A DNA stretch of 64,000 nt from Kordiimonas marina (GTDB lineage Bacteria; Pseudomonadota; Alphaproteobacteria; Sphingomonadales; Kordiimonadaceae): the NCBI RefSeq assembly GCF_023006325.1, contig NZ_JAINDF010000001.1, forward strand, positions 116,863 to 180,862, in the 5' to 3' direction. Position 1 is the stretch's first letter, and each line of letters opens with the position of its first letter. A program made the translations under genes and the position numbers. The notes beneath the pieces are model-generated. The model made no database searches and had not been told where the DNA came from. It saw only the letters and a program-made list of their open reading frames with translations. Shown here piece after piece: positions 35,017-42,561 of the stretch.

Positions 35017-35820
35017 TTACCCGTTCCAGGGAAACTTGGGCGCGCGCTTTTCCAGAAACGCGCTCACGCCCTCGGCGGCATCGATGCCTTCGTGCGCGCG
35101 GCGGAACATTTCGGCACTGGCATCGTCATCATCCAACTGGCCATCGAGAATACGCCGGATCGTCGCTTTGATGCCCTGCACCGAATATTGCGAGGCGGCG
35201 GCGATCTGATGGGCGAAGGCTTCGGTCTCTGCCGCCAGCTCATCCGCCTCGAACAGCGCATCCGCCATGCCGATCGCCAGCGCTTCCTCCGCAGCCATGA
35301 TCCGCCCGGTGAACAGCAGCGACTTGGCGTGCGCGGGGCCCACCAGGTCCATCAGCTGCTTGGTGTCACTCAGCGGGTAGATGATCCCCAGCCGGGCGGG
35401 CGTAATGCCGAAGCGGGCGCTTGTGGCCGCATAACGGAAATCGCAGTGAAGCGCGAGGCCGCAGCCGCCGCCGACACAGGCGCCGTAAATCATCGCGATG
35501 GTCGCCTTTTTCGTGCGCGCGAGCGTGCGCTGGGCGTCGCGGATAGCCAGCCGGTTGCTTTCCTGCCTTTTGGGGTCCGCCGCAATCGCCTGCAATTCGG
35601 CAATGTCCGCCCCGGCCGAGAAAGCCTTGTCGCTGGAGGAGGTAACGATGATCACCCGCACGTCCGGGTCATCATCCAACGCCTGCACCGCCTTCGGCAG
35701 CACGGTCCACATGGCTTCCGACATGGCGTTGCGCTTGTCCGGCCGGTTGAGGATAAGCCGCCCCAGGGCTTTGCCGCCTTCGATATAAACCGGGCTTTCG
35801 GGGTTCAGATAATCGATCAT
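35017..35820 (-). CDS. Crotonase-fold protein (enoyl-CoA hydratase/isomerase family)
   Basis: A 267-residue protein of the crotonase superfamily: LGRLILNRPDKRNAMS, AFSAGADIAEL (oxyanion-hole strand) and the GGGCGLALHCDFRYA block. Classical hydratases have glutamates in the GGGCELA and PEILLG positions. Here these are Gly (GGGCGLAL) and Ala (TPARLG), so neither catalytic glutamate is present and normal hydratase activity is unlikely. The ATG at 35820 has AAGGA 6 bases upstream. It lies 10 bp after the SRAP gene, probably in one transcript. Confidence 0.87.
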   Translation of the reverse strand: MIDYLNPESPVYIEGGKALGRLILNRPDKRNAMSEAMWTVLPKAVQALDDDPDVRVIIVTSSSDKAFSAGADIAELQAIAADPKRQESNRLAIRDAQRTLARTKKATIAMIYGACVGGGCGLALHCDFRYAATSARFGITPARLGIIYPLSDTKQLMDLVGPAHAKSLLFTGRIMAAEEALAIGMADALFEADELAAETEAFAHQIAAASQYSVQGIKATIRRILDGQLDDDDASAEMFRRAHEGIDAAEGVSAFLEKRAPKFPWNG

Positions 35821-35830
35821 ATCGGATCCT

Positions 35831-36523
35831 TCAAAACAGGGTCGGTTGCGGGTCATCCTCGGGCGCATCGAGGCAGCCGGGCTCGTTATACTGTATATTG
35901 CCCATGCGCGGGGTCACAGGGTGCCAGTGGAATGCGGTTTCCGGCATCCAGTCGAAACTTTCCAGAAAGCCGCGCGGCAGCGGGTCATGCGGGGCGAGCC
36001 AGGCGTCATACTGCTCCGGCCGCAGCACCAGCGGCTTGCGGGAATGGAGCGAGCGCATCGGGCCGGTCGCAGGCCCCGTGATGATCGCCATGGTTTCCAG
36101 CCAATGGTCCCCCGCCGGGCCGTGCCATGTGGCCCAGGTACCGGCGAAGGCCATCGGGCCCCCACCGACCGGCGTGACATAATAGGGCTGCTTGCGGCCA
36201 CCTTCTGTGCGCCATTCATACCAGCCGTCCGCAGGCACCAGACAGCGCTTTCGAATGAGGCTGGAGCGGAATGACGGCTTGACCTGCACCGTCTCCACCC
36301 GGGCGTTAATCAGCGGTTTGGCGCCGATCTCCTTGGCCCATTCGGGGATAAGCCCCCATTCGACGGCAGCCAGTTCCTTGCCGCCCGTCTCAGCGCGGCG
36401 GATGATGAGAACCGGCTGGCGCGGCGCGATATTATAGCTCGGCGGCACCGGATGCCGGGCTTCCACACCCAGCTTGCCGCTTATTTCCTCCGCCGGGGAG
36501 ATGAGCACATACCGCCCGCACAT
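35831..36523 (-). CDS. SOS response-associated peptidase (SRAP; YedK/HMCES family)
   Basis: SRAP proteins trap abasic sites in single-stranded DNA through Cys2. Starting at 36523 the 230-residue protein begins MCGRYVL, putting the essential cysteine at position 2. The frame extends upstream, but this start is required by the chemistry and has AAGG just upstream. Other blocks are SYNIAPRQPVLIIRR, WGLIPEWAKE, NARVETV, CLVPADGWYEW and the active-site region ITGPATGPMRSLHSRKPLVL. It diverges from the NUDIX gene. Confidence 0.94.
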   Translation of the reverse strand: MCGRYVLISPAEEISGKLGVEARHPVPPSYNIAPRQPVLIIRRAETGGKELAAVEWGLIPEWAKEIGAKPLINARVETVQVKPSFRSSLIRKRCLVPADGWYEWRTEGGRKQPYYVTPVGGGPMAFAGTWATWHGPAGDHWLETMAIITGPATGPMRSLHSRKPLVLRPEQYDAWLAPHDPLPRGFLESFDWMPETAFHWHPVTPRMGNIQYNEPGCLDAPEDDPQPTLF

Positions 36524-36599
36524 GAAACCTTGCCTCTTGTCCTTATGGCCGCCACTATGCGACCAAGTGAAATGTTGGGGACGAGAAAATAGCAAGCCC

Positions 36600-37040
36600 A
36601 TGACGAGTGCAAGAGAAAACCCCAGTTACCCCATTGTCTGCGCCGGTGCCGTCGTGTTCCGGGGCCAGGAGGTGCTGCTGATCCGCCGCGGCAAGGCCCC
36701 GCGGGAGGATGAATGGAGCATCCCGGGCGGCAGGCAGGAACTGGGCGAAACCATCGCCGAAACCGCCGTGCGGGAGGTCAAGGAAGAAACCGGGCTCGAT
36801 ATCCGCTTAGGCTCGCTTCTCGATGTCGTCAATTTCATCGACCGTAACGGGGATGGCGGCGTGCGCTTCCACTACACGCTGGTGGATTTCGTCGCCGAAG
36901 CCGACGGCGGTGACCTCGCCGCCGGGACAGATGCCCGCGACGCCCGCTTTTTCAGCCTTGATGAGGCCCTCAAGCTTCCGTTATGGGAGGAAACCCGCCG
37001 CATCATCGGCATGGCCGCCGCCGTCAGGCGCCTGAGATAG
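36600..37040 (+). CDS. NUDIX hydrolase
   Basis: A 146-residue protein with the complete Nudix box GGRQELGETIAETAVREVKEETG (glycine at the start; REVKEE binds magnesium), beginning near residue 45. It hydrolyses nucleoside-diphosphate-linked compounds; the substrate is not evident. The ATG at 36600 gives MTSARENPSYPIVCAGAVVF, a normal Nudix start. It is 14 bp upstream of the DUF2842 gene, a pairing I regard as common in alphaproteobacteria. Confidence 0.92.
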   Translation: MTSARENPSYPIVCAGAVVFRGQEVLLIRRGKAPREDEWSIPGGRQELGETIAETAVREVKEETGLDIRLGSLLDVVNFIDRNGDGGVRFHYTLVDFVAEADGGDLAAGTDARDARFFSLDEALKLPLWEETRRIIGMAAAVRRLR

Positions 37041-37054
37041 AAGAAGGACCCTTC

Positions 37055-37270
37055 ATGAACGATACCCGTCCGTCACCGCGCAGCTTCTGGGGCATGTTGA
37101 TCCTGCTTATCGGCCTGGGCGCCTATGCCTTTGCGGCAGCAGCCATCGGCGATTTGCTGGTAAACGCCCCCATCGCGCTGCAGGTGATCTATTATCTCAT
37201 CGCCGGTATCGTCTGGATTTTCCCGGTCAAATATCTGCTCAAATGGATGGCCGCGAAGAGGGACAAATAA
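37055..37270 (+). CDS. DUF2842 small membrane protein
   Basis: A 71-residue protein with two membrane segments (about 15-34 and 42-62) separated by a short loop, ending FPVKYLLKWMAAKRDK. This is the alphaproteobacterial DUF2842 pattern. GAAGGA lies before the ATG at 37055. It follows the NUDIX gene by 14 bp and ends at a bidirectional terminator. Function unknown. Confidence 0.85.
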   Translation: MNDTRPSPRSFWGMLILLIGLGAYAFAAAAIGDLLVNAPIALQVIYYLIAGIVWIFPVKYLLKWMAAKRDK

Positions 37271-37272
37271 AA

Positions 37273-37298
37273 AGGGCGCCCATCTTCACGGACGCCCT
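37273..37298. terminator. Bidirectional terminator, DUF2842 / acyl-CoA ligase
   Basis: AGGGCG pairs with CGCCCT and the inner CC with GG around a short loop. On the minus strand it is followed by TTTTTATTT, after the acyl-CoA ligase. On the plus strand it follows the DUF2842 stop by 2 bp and is followed by CTTCT. Confidence 0.8.
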
Positions 37299-37322
37299 CT
37301 TCTAACTTTATTGCCTTAGCCG

Positions 37323-38948
37323 TCAGTAGGTCGGCAGCTTATAGTCGGTGAACTGGTCGCGGAGCGATTTCTTGGAAATCTTACCGGTCGCGGTATGGGG
37401 GATTTCCTCCACCGTCACCACGTCATCCGGCAGCCACCATTTGGCGACCTTGTCTTCGAGGAAGGCGTGCATCTCCTCGGTGGAAACGCTTTCTCCCTTC
37501 TCCGTCACGATGACCATCAGGGGGCGTTCGTCCCATTTGGGATGATAGACGCCGATCACGGCCGCTTCCGCCACCTTCGGGTGGGCGACAGCCGCGTTTT
37601 CAAGGTCGATGGAGCTGATCCATTCGCCGCCTGACTTGATGACGTCCTTGGCGCGGTCAGTGATCTGCATATAGCCGTATTCGTCAATGCAGGCGACATC
37701 GCCGGTATCAAACCAGCCATCAGCGTCGGTAGCGTTCTTGTCGGCCTTATAATAGGTGTCGATCACCCACGGCCCGCGCACCATCAGGTGGCCCGAGCTT
37801 TTGCCGTCGCGCGGCAGGACATTGCCGTCATCATCCATGATAGTCATCTCAACGCCAAGGACAGACCGGCCCTGCTTGCACTGGATATCCAGCTTTTCCT
37901 TCTCCGACAGGTTTTCAACCGCACCGTTTTCGCTGCCGAGGCTGCCAAGCGGGCTTGTCTCTGTCATGCCCCAGGCGTGGTTCACGCGGACACCATAGTT
38001 GCGCTGGAACGTGTCGATCATCACGCGCGGCACTGCCGAGCCGCCGATGGTGACGGTCTTCAGCTTGCCCATATCCTTGCCGGTGGCTTCAAGATACTTC
38101 AGCATCCCCATCCAGACGGTCGGCACCGCGGCGGTTACTGTGATGCCTTCCTCCATGATCAGCTTATGCAGGGTTTCCGGGTCATGGTGCGGACCGTTGA
38201 AGACCAGCTTGGCGCCCGCCCCCGCGGCCGCATAGGGAATGCCCCAGGCGTTGGCGTGGAACATGGGCACCACCGGCAGGATCACCGACTTGGAGGTGAT
38301 CGAAAGCGTATCGCCCTGAAGCGCCAGCAAAGTATGCAGGAAATTGGACCGGTGCGAATAAAGAACGCCTTTCGGGTTCCCTGTCGTTCCGGATGTGTAA
38401 CAAAGACCGCACGCCGTGTTCTCATCGAAGGTCGGCCAGCGATAGTCGCCGCTTTCCGCGTCGATCAAGTCTTCATAGCTCAGCACATTCGGGAGGCTGG
38501 TTTCGGGCATATGGTCCCGGCCGACCATAATGACATAATGCTCGATGGTCTTAAGCTCGCTCGCCAGCTTCTCGATCAGCGGTACGAAGGTAACATCGAG
38601 GCACAGGATACGGTCCTCGGCATGGTTCATGATATAGACCAGCTGTTCAGGGAACAGCCGTGGGTTCACCGTGTGGCACACGGCGCCCATCCCGGCGGCC
38701 CCGAACCACAGTTCCATATGCCTGTGGGTATTCCAGGCCAGCGTCGCCACCCGGTCACTGAAGCCGATGCCGAGCCGTTCCAGCGCCTGCGCACACTTGC
38801 GCGCCCGCACCGCATGGTCGGCGTAGGTATAGCGGAACTGTCCGCCTTCCGGCAACATGCTGACGATCTCACGCCGTGGGTGGTTTATCTCCGCATGTTC
38901 CAGAAATTTGGACACCAAAAGCGGCCAATTTTGCATTTGTCCGAGCAA
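37323..38948 (-). CDS. Acyl-CoA ligase, DmdB-like
   Basis: A 541-residue AMP-forming acyl-CoA synthetase that activates a carboxylate with ATP and CoA. It has the P-loop-like [12 protein letters not shown] (about 188-199), [41 protein letters not shown] and a C-terminal lysine in TGKISKK. The start is TTG at 38948: GGGGAG lies 7 bases upstream, and the resulting MLGQMQ N-terminus with [12 protein letters not shown] matches the group holding methylmercaptopropionate-CoA ligase (DmdB). A medium-chain fatty acid substrate is equally possible. Confidence 0.9.
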   Translation of the reverse strand: MLGQMQNWPLLVSKFLEHAEINHPRREIVSMLPEGGQFRYTYADHAVRARKCAQALERLGIGFSDRVATLAWNTHRHMELWFGAAGMGAVCHTVNPRLFPEQLVYIMNHAEDRILCLDVTFVPLIEKLASELKTIEHYVIMVGRDHMPETSLPNVLSYEDLIDAESGDYRWPTFDENTACGLCYTSGTTGNPKGVLYSHRSNFLHTLLALQGDTLSITSKSVILPVVPMFHANAWGIPYAAAGAGAKLVFNGPHHDPETLHKLIMEEGITVTAAVPTVWMGMLKYLEATGKDMGKLKTVTIGGSAVPRVMIDTFQRNYGVRVNHAWGMTETSPLGSLGSENGAVENLSEKEKLDIQCKQGRSVLGVEMTIMDDDGNVLPRDGKSSGHLMVRGPWVIDTYYKADKNATDADGWFDTGDVACIDEYGYMQITDRAKDVIKSGGEWISSIDLENAAVAHPKVAEAAVIGVYHPKWDERPLMVIVTEKGESVSTEEMHAFLEDKVAKWWLPDDVVTVEEIPHTATGKISKKSLRDQFTDYKLPTY

Positions 38949-39055
38949 CGTCTATCTCCCCTCCATACTGTTCTGGCAGGATTGACTATAGGTCCCGGAA
39001 AGGCAATTTCAAATACCCGCAGGCAGGTAAGGCTTCATAGGGAGATAAGCTGGCT

Positions 39056-39484
39056 TCAGACTAGGACGAGCGGGACAGGCTCCAACTGATGGGCATCGTC
39101 CTCTTTCGCCAGAAATGCCTGCGTTTCCATGACATTACCGGACATGCCGGTTATCAGCCAGCACCAGCCTGCCATTTCCGACCGGGCCCGGTCTTCCGCG
39201 GACGGCCGTGCGGCCCCGCCGGGGTGGCTGTGCCAGACGCCGACAACCGCAAGCCCCCCGTCCCGCGCCTGACGCTGAAGCCGGAGATGCAGGCCGGGAT
39301 CGACCTCGAACATCCGGGCCGGGTTCCCTGCCGTTACATTGGGGCTGATATGGATATCGCTGACGGTGACCGCATCATCCGTGCGGACACCGACAAGCAG
39401 GGCGCAGGCTTCATGGGGGGCCGCGCGTTTGGCCTCGGCTTCAAGGGCGCTCAGGTGCGCACCGGAAAGCCGGAGCATGGTCAC
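39056..39484 (-). CDS. JAMM/MPN-domain metalloprotease (M67 type)
   Basis: A small (142 aa or less) JAB1/MPN/Mov34 protein with the complete JAMM metal site: glutamate in PHEACALLVG, then WHSHPGGAARPSAED (His-x-His-x7-Ser-x2-Asp). Bacterial stand-alone JAMM proteins act on ubiquitin-like sulfur carriers or other peptides; no such carrier gene is nearby. The start may be GTG at 39484, overlapping the upstream stop, or ATG at 39478; no strong binding site decides. It is probably cotranscribed with the small membrane protein upstream. Confidence 0.88.
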   Translation of the reverse strand: MTMLRLSGAHLSALEAEAKRAAPHEACALLVGVRTDDAVTVSDIHISPNVTAGNPARMFEVDPGLHLRLQRQARDGGLAVVGVWHSHPGGAARPSAEDRARSEMAGWCWLITGMSGNVMETQAFLAKEDDAHQLEPVPLVLV

Positions 39485-39900
39485 GGCGCGATGGTGACCC
39501 GGCTTTCCTGGCCGGTCATCCGGTTGAGGACAATCAGCGTGTCGGTGCCGTCGGGCGTCCGGAAATGCAGCATGATCTCCCGGCCATGCAGTTCGCTCGA
39601 CACCAGCTTGGAGCCCGCCGGGCGCTCAACCTTGAAATCCCCGGTCGCATCGACCATCGGCAATTTCTTGCCTTTGAGCGCCGTATCCTTATCCGCCATG
39701 GCGGTCACCACCGCCGGTTTGTGCGTCGCCATCGGGCCTTCGCCGTTCATCAGCTTGATCACGATCACAGACAGCATCGCCAGAAAGGCGATACCGAGCA
39801 CAGCCACAAGGCCGATCAGCCAGCGCGGGGTGCGGTAGGTTTCCGCTTCATCCCCATTGCCCGGCATCTCAGGCGTGACATTTTGATCGGCTCCCGTCAT
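39481..39900 (-). CDS. Small single-pass membrane protein (DUF6476-like)
   Basis: A 139-residue protein with an acidic cytosolic N-terminus, one membrane segment (TPRWLIGLVAVLGIAFLAMLSVIVI, roughly 24-48) and a small periplasmic beta-rich part (GSKLVSSELHGREIMLHFRT ... LIVLNRMTGQE). It resembles the family I know as DUF6476. Function unknown. It diverges from the RluD-type gene with 11 bp between starts, so their promoters overlap, and it overlaps the JAMM gene by up to 4 bp. Confidence 0.72.
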   Translation of the reverse strand: MTGADQNVTPEMPGNGDEAETYRTPRWLIGLVAVLGIAFLAMLSVIVIKLMNGEGPMATHKPAVVTAMADKDTALKGKKLPMVDATGDFKVERPAGSKLVSSELHGREIMLHFRTPDGTDTLIVLNRMTGQESRVTIAP

Positions 39901-39911
39901 AAGGTGTCTCC

Positions 39912-40901
39912 ATGACCGACAAATTCGACATACATATCACCGATGAGATGGCAGGCGCCCGGCTCGACAAGATCCTTGCCGATGCCCTGCCCGACCTCTC
40001 ACGTTCGCGCCTCAAGGCCCTCATCAAGGAGGGCGAGGTCACGCGCACGGGTGATGCAGCCGCCACCATAAAGAGCCCGTCGCAGGCCGTCAAACCGGGA
40101 GAGTGCTACCGGGTCAATATTCCTGCGCCTGAGGAGGCCGAGCCGCAGGCCGAGGATATCCCGCTGGATGTGGTCTATGAGGATGACGACCTGATCGTGG
40201 TCAACAAACCCGCGGGCATGGTGGTGCATCCTGCACCCGGCAGCCCGTCCGGCACGCTGGTGAACGCCCTCCTCCATCACTGTGGCGCTTCGTTGAGCGG
40301 GATCGGCGGTGTCAGACGCCCCGGTATTGTCCACCGTATCGACAAGGACACCAGCGGCCTCCTGATCATGGCGAAGAACGACAAGGCACACCACGGCCTT
40401 GCCGAACAGTTCGCCGCCCATACCATCGAACGGGTCTATGCCGCCGTCTGCAAGGGCCACCCGGTGCCGCCCAAGGGCCGTATCGAGGGCGACATCGCCC
40501 GCCACCCGGTTGACCGCAAGCGCATGGCGGTGACCGACCGCGGCGGCAAATGGGCCGCGACCCACTATGAGACGCTCGCGCACTATCAGGTGAACGGCAC
40601 GCCGCTCGCCAGTCTGATCGAATGCCGGCTCGAGACCGGGCGCACCCACCAGGTTCGGGTTCATATGGCCCATATCGGCCACCCGCTGATCGGGGACCCG
40701 GTCTATGCCCGCGGCATCAAGCTGTCGAACAGCGTGAAAGGCGACGCCCGGGCAGCGCTCCAGAGCTTCAAACGCCAGGCGCTTCATGCCCGCGTGCTGG
40801 GATTTATTCATCCCATCAGCGGCAAGACCTTTAAATTTGAAAGCGAACTCCCACATGATATGGCCGACCTGTTGGCCGCGCTTGACCCCTATAAGGTGTG
40901 A
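39912..40901 (+). CDS. rluD: RluA-family 23S rRNA pseudouridine synthase (RluD type)
   Basis: A 329-residue enzyme with an N-terminal S4 RNA-binding domain (ARLDKILADALPDLSRSRLKALIKEG, about 14-39) and the RluA catalytic domain. The catalytic aspartate lies in HRIDKDTSGLLIMAKND; NKPAGMVVHP and ETGRTHQVRVHMAHIGHPLIGD are also present. The S4 domain and position just before rpoH fit RluD, which modifies helix 69 of 23S rRNA. It has its own short upstream region shared with the divergent DUF6476-like gene. Confidence 0.92.
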   Translation: MTDKFDIHITDEMAGARLDKILADALPDLSRSRLKALIKEGEVTRTGDAAATIKSPSQAVKPGECYRVNIPAPEEAEPQAEDIPLDVVYEDDDLIVVNKPAGMVVHPAPGSPSGTLVNALLHHCGASLSGIGGVRRPGIVHRIDKDTSGLLIMAKNDKAHHGLAEQFAAHTIERVYAAVCKGHPVPPKGRIEGDIARHPVDRKRMAVTDRGGKWAATHYETLAHYQVNGTPLASLIECRLETGRTHQVRVHMAHIGHPLIGDPVYARGIKLSNSVKGDARAALQSFKRQALHARVLGFIHPISGKTFKFESELPHDMADLLAALDPYKV

Positions 40902-40922
40902 AGGCTGCGTCCACGGGCCGGT

Positions 40923-40952
40923 TTGACAGGGGTCAAGGAACCAAGCTAGGCT
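40923..40952 (+). promoter_or_regulatory. Candidate rpoH promoter
   Basis: TTGACA (40923-40928) and TAGGCT (40947-40952) are 18 bp apart, about 75 bp before the rpoH start. Three CTAG tetramers (40946, 40951, 40958) and an ATCATGAT palindrome lie around the expected start site. The assignment is by eye. Confidence 0.4.
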
Positions 40953-41026
40953 AGAGACTAGATCATGATACCGGGGCCGGTCCGCCATGCGGGCCACTGC
41001 AAAATCCCGGAGGGGCGAGGACACAT

Positions 41027-41929
41027 ATGAGCAATCTTTCCAATCTGCCAACTCTGTCGCCTGAGGGCAGCCTCAGTTCGTACCTGCAGGAAATCCGCAA
41101 GTTTCCGATGCTGGGTGCCGATGAGGAATATATGCTCGCCAAGGCCTGGACCGAGCATGGCGACCGCGAAGCCGCGCACAAGATGGTGACGAGCCACCTG
41201 CGCCTTGTCGCCAAGATCGCCATGGGCTACCGCGGCTACGGCCTGCCGGTGGCGGACCTTATCTCCGAAGGCAACGTCGGCATGATGCAGGCGGTCAAGC
41301 GCTTCGACCCTGAAAAAGGCTTCCGCCTGGCCACCTACGCCATGTGGTGGATCCGCGCCGCGATCCAGGAATATATCTTGCGCAGCTGGTCGCTGGTGAA
41401 AATCGGCACCACGGCGGCGCAGAAGAAACTTTTCTTCAACCTCCGCCGCGTGAAGGGCCAGATCGAAGCGATCGAGGAAGGCGACCTGACGCCTGAGAAT
41501 GTCGCCAAAATCGCCGAGCAGCTGGACGTGCCCGAAAGCGATGTCATCAGCATGAACCGCCGCATGACCGCGATGGATCATTCCCTCAATGCGCCTCTCC
41601 GCGCCGACGCCGAAGGCGAATGGCAGGACTGGCTGATCGACGAAAACCCGGACGCGGAAACCCAGGTTGCCGAGAATGAGGAACGGGACCAGCGGATGGA
41701 ACTGCTGTCCGAGGCGATGGCAGACCTCAACGAGCGCGAGAAGCATATCCTGACCGAACGCCGGCTCAAGGAACCTGCAACAACCCTTGAGGAACTGTCG
41801 CAGCAATATGGCGTCAGCCGCGAACGCGTACGCCAGATCGAAGTGCGGGCGTTTGAAAAGGTCCAGAAAGCCATGCGTCAGAAAGCGCAGGAAACAGGTC
41901 TCGGCAATCCGGATAAGTCATCCGACTGA
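41027..41929 (+). CDS. rpoH: RNA polymerase heat-shock sigma factor (sigma-32)
   Basis: A 300-residue sigma-70 family member. Region 2 reads LRLVAKIAMGYRGYGLPVADLISEGNVGMM and RLATYAMWWIRAAIQEYILRSW. It is identified as RpoH by the RpoH box QKKLFFNLRR (about 127-136). Region 4 has ILTERRL and a helix-turn-helix TLEELSQQYGVSRERVRQIE. It directs heat-shock transcription. GAGG lies before the ATG at 41027. A terminator follows directly. Confidence 0.97.
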   Translation: MSNLSNLPTLSPEGSLSSYLQEIRKFPMLGADEEYMLAKAWTEHGDREAAHKMVTSHLRLVAKIAMGYRGYGLPVADLISEGNVGMMQAVKRFDPEKGFRLATYAMWWIRAAIQEYILRSWSLVKIGTTAAQKKLFFNLRRVKGQIEAIEEGDLTPENVAKIAEQLDVPESDVISMNRRMTAMDHSLNAPLRADAEGEWQDWLIDENPDAETQVAENEERDQRMELLSEAMADLNEREKHILTERRLKEPATTLEELSQQYGVSRERVRQIEVRAFEKVQKAMRQKAQETGLGNPDKSSD

Positions 41930-41965
41930 GGCACCCCCTGCCCTGAGGCATCAACGCACCAAAAA

Positions 41966-41993
41966 CAAAAGCCGGGCAATGACCCGGCTTTTT
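41966..41993. terminator. Terminator after rpoH (bidirectional)
   Basis: AGCCGGG (41970-41976) pairs with CCCGGCT (41983-41989) around CAATGA, followed by TTTT on the plus strand and by TTTTGTTTTT on the minus strand. It can also end the convergent membrane-protein transcript. Confidence 0.88.
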
Positions 41994-42011
41994 CCATGAA
42001 CAGTCAGCCTG

Positions 42012-42557
42012 TCACTGCGGGCGTTTGGGGGTTTTGTTGGCCCAGTCTGGCTCATCGCCACTCGGTGCCGCCCCCAGCACTTCCGGCCCCCAGGCTTCAA
42101 CCAGCGTTGTCCGCTGTTGCGACAATGTCTTGAGCCGTTCCTGCGCCAGGCTTTGCAGCACCACAGCGGCCACCATCGGCCCGACATAAATCAGCGCATA
42201 GCCAATCGCCGCCGAGCCAAACATGATCACGACCACCAAGGGATCGATCACGGTTTGCATAAGCTCCCGCGGGTGGTCCCACACCTGCCGAACAAAGGGC
42301 AGCACACCAGCGATATTGGCAAAGGCCACACATTGCAGTTTGTAGTTTTTATGCTCGCCCCGGCCCGTGATCCCCAGCACGAAGGTGGGGAGCAGGCCAA
42401 TCAGCAACAGCCCCGCAACCGCCAGCTTGAACATCGAAATACCGATAAGGCCGACCACGACCAGGGGGGCGAGGCCGCCGATTTCGCTCGTCGGTTTCCG
42501 CCGACGGCGCTGGCGCATCGGGGCTTTTTTCGGCTGCTGTTGTGGTTTCTTGGCCAT
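42012..42557 (-). CDS. Small membrane protein paired with the pseudokinase
   Basis: A 181-residue protein with a very basic N-terminus (MAKKPQQQPKKAPMRQRRRRK). Two hydrophobic segments follow around 27-63 and another long one around 107-137. The C-terminal tail is soluble with a coiled-coil-like helix (VLQSLAQERLKTLSQQRTTL). No family recognised. It starts 4 bp after the stop codon of the predicted pseudokinase, so the two are almost certainly cotranscribed and may form a complex in the inner membrane. Confidence 0.75.
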   Translation of the reverse strand: MAKKPQQQPKKAPMRQRRRRKPTSEIGGLAPLVVVGLIGISMFKLAVAGLLLIGLLPTFVLGITGRGEHKNYKLQCVAFANIAGVLPFVRQVWDHPRELMQTVIDPLVVVIMFGSAAIGYALIYVGPMVAAVVLQSLAQERLKTLSQQRTTLVEAWGPEVLGAAPSGDEPDWANKTPKRPQ

Positions 42558-42561
42558 GATC

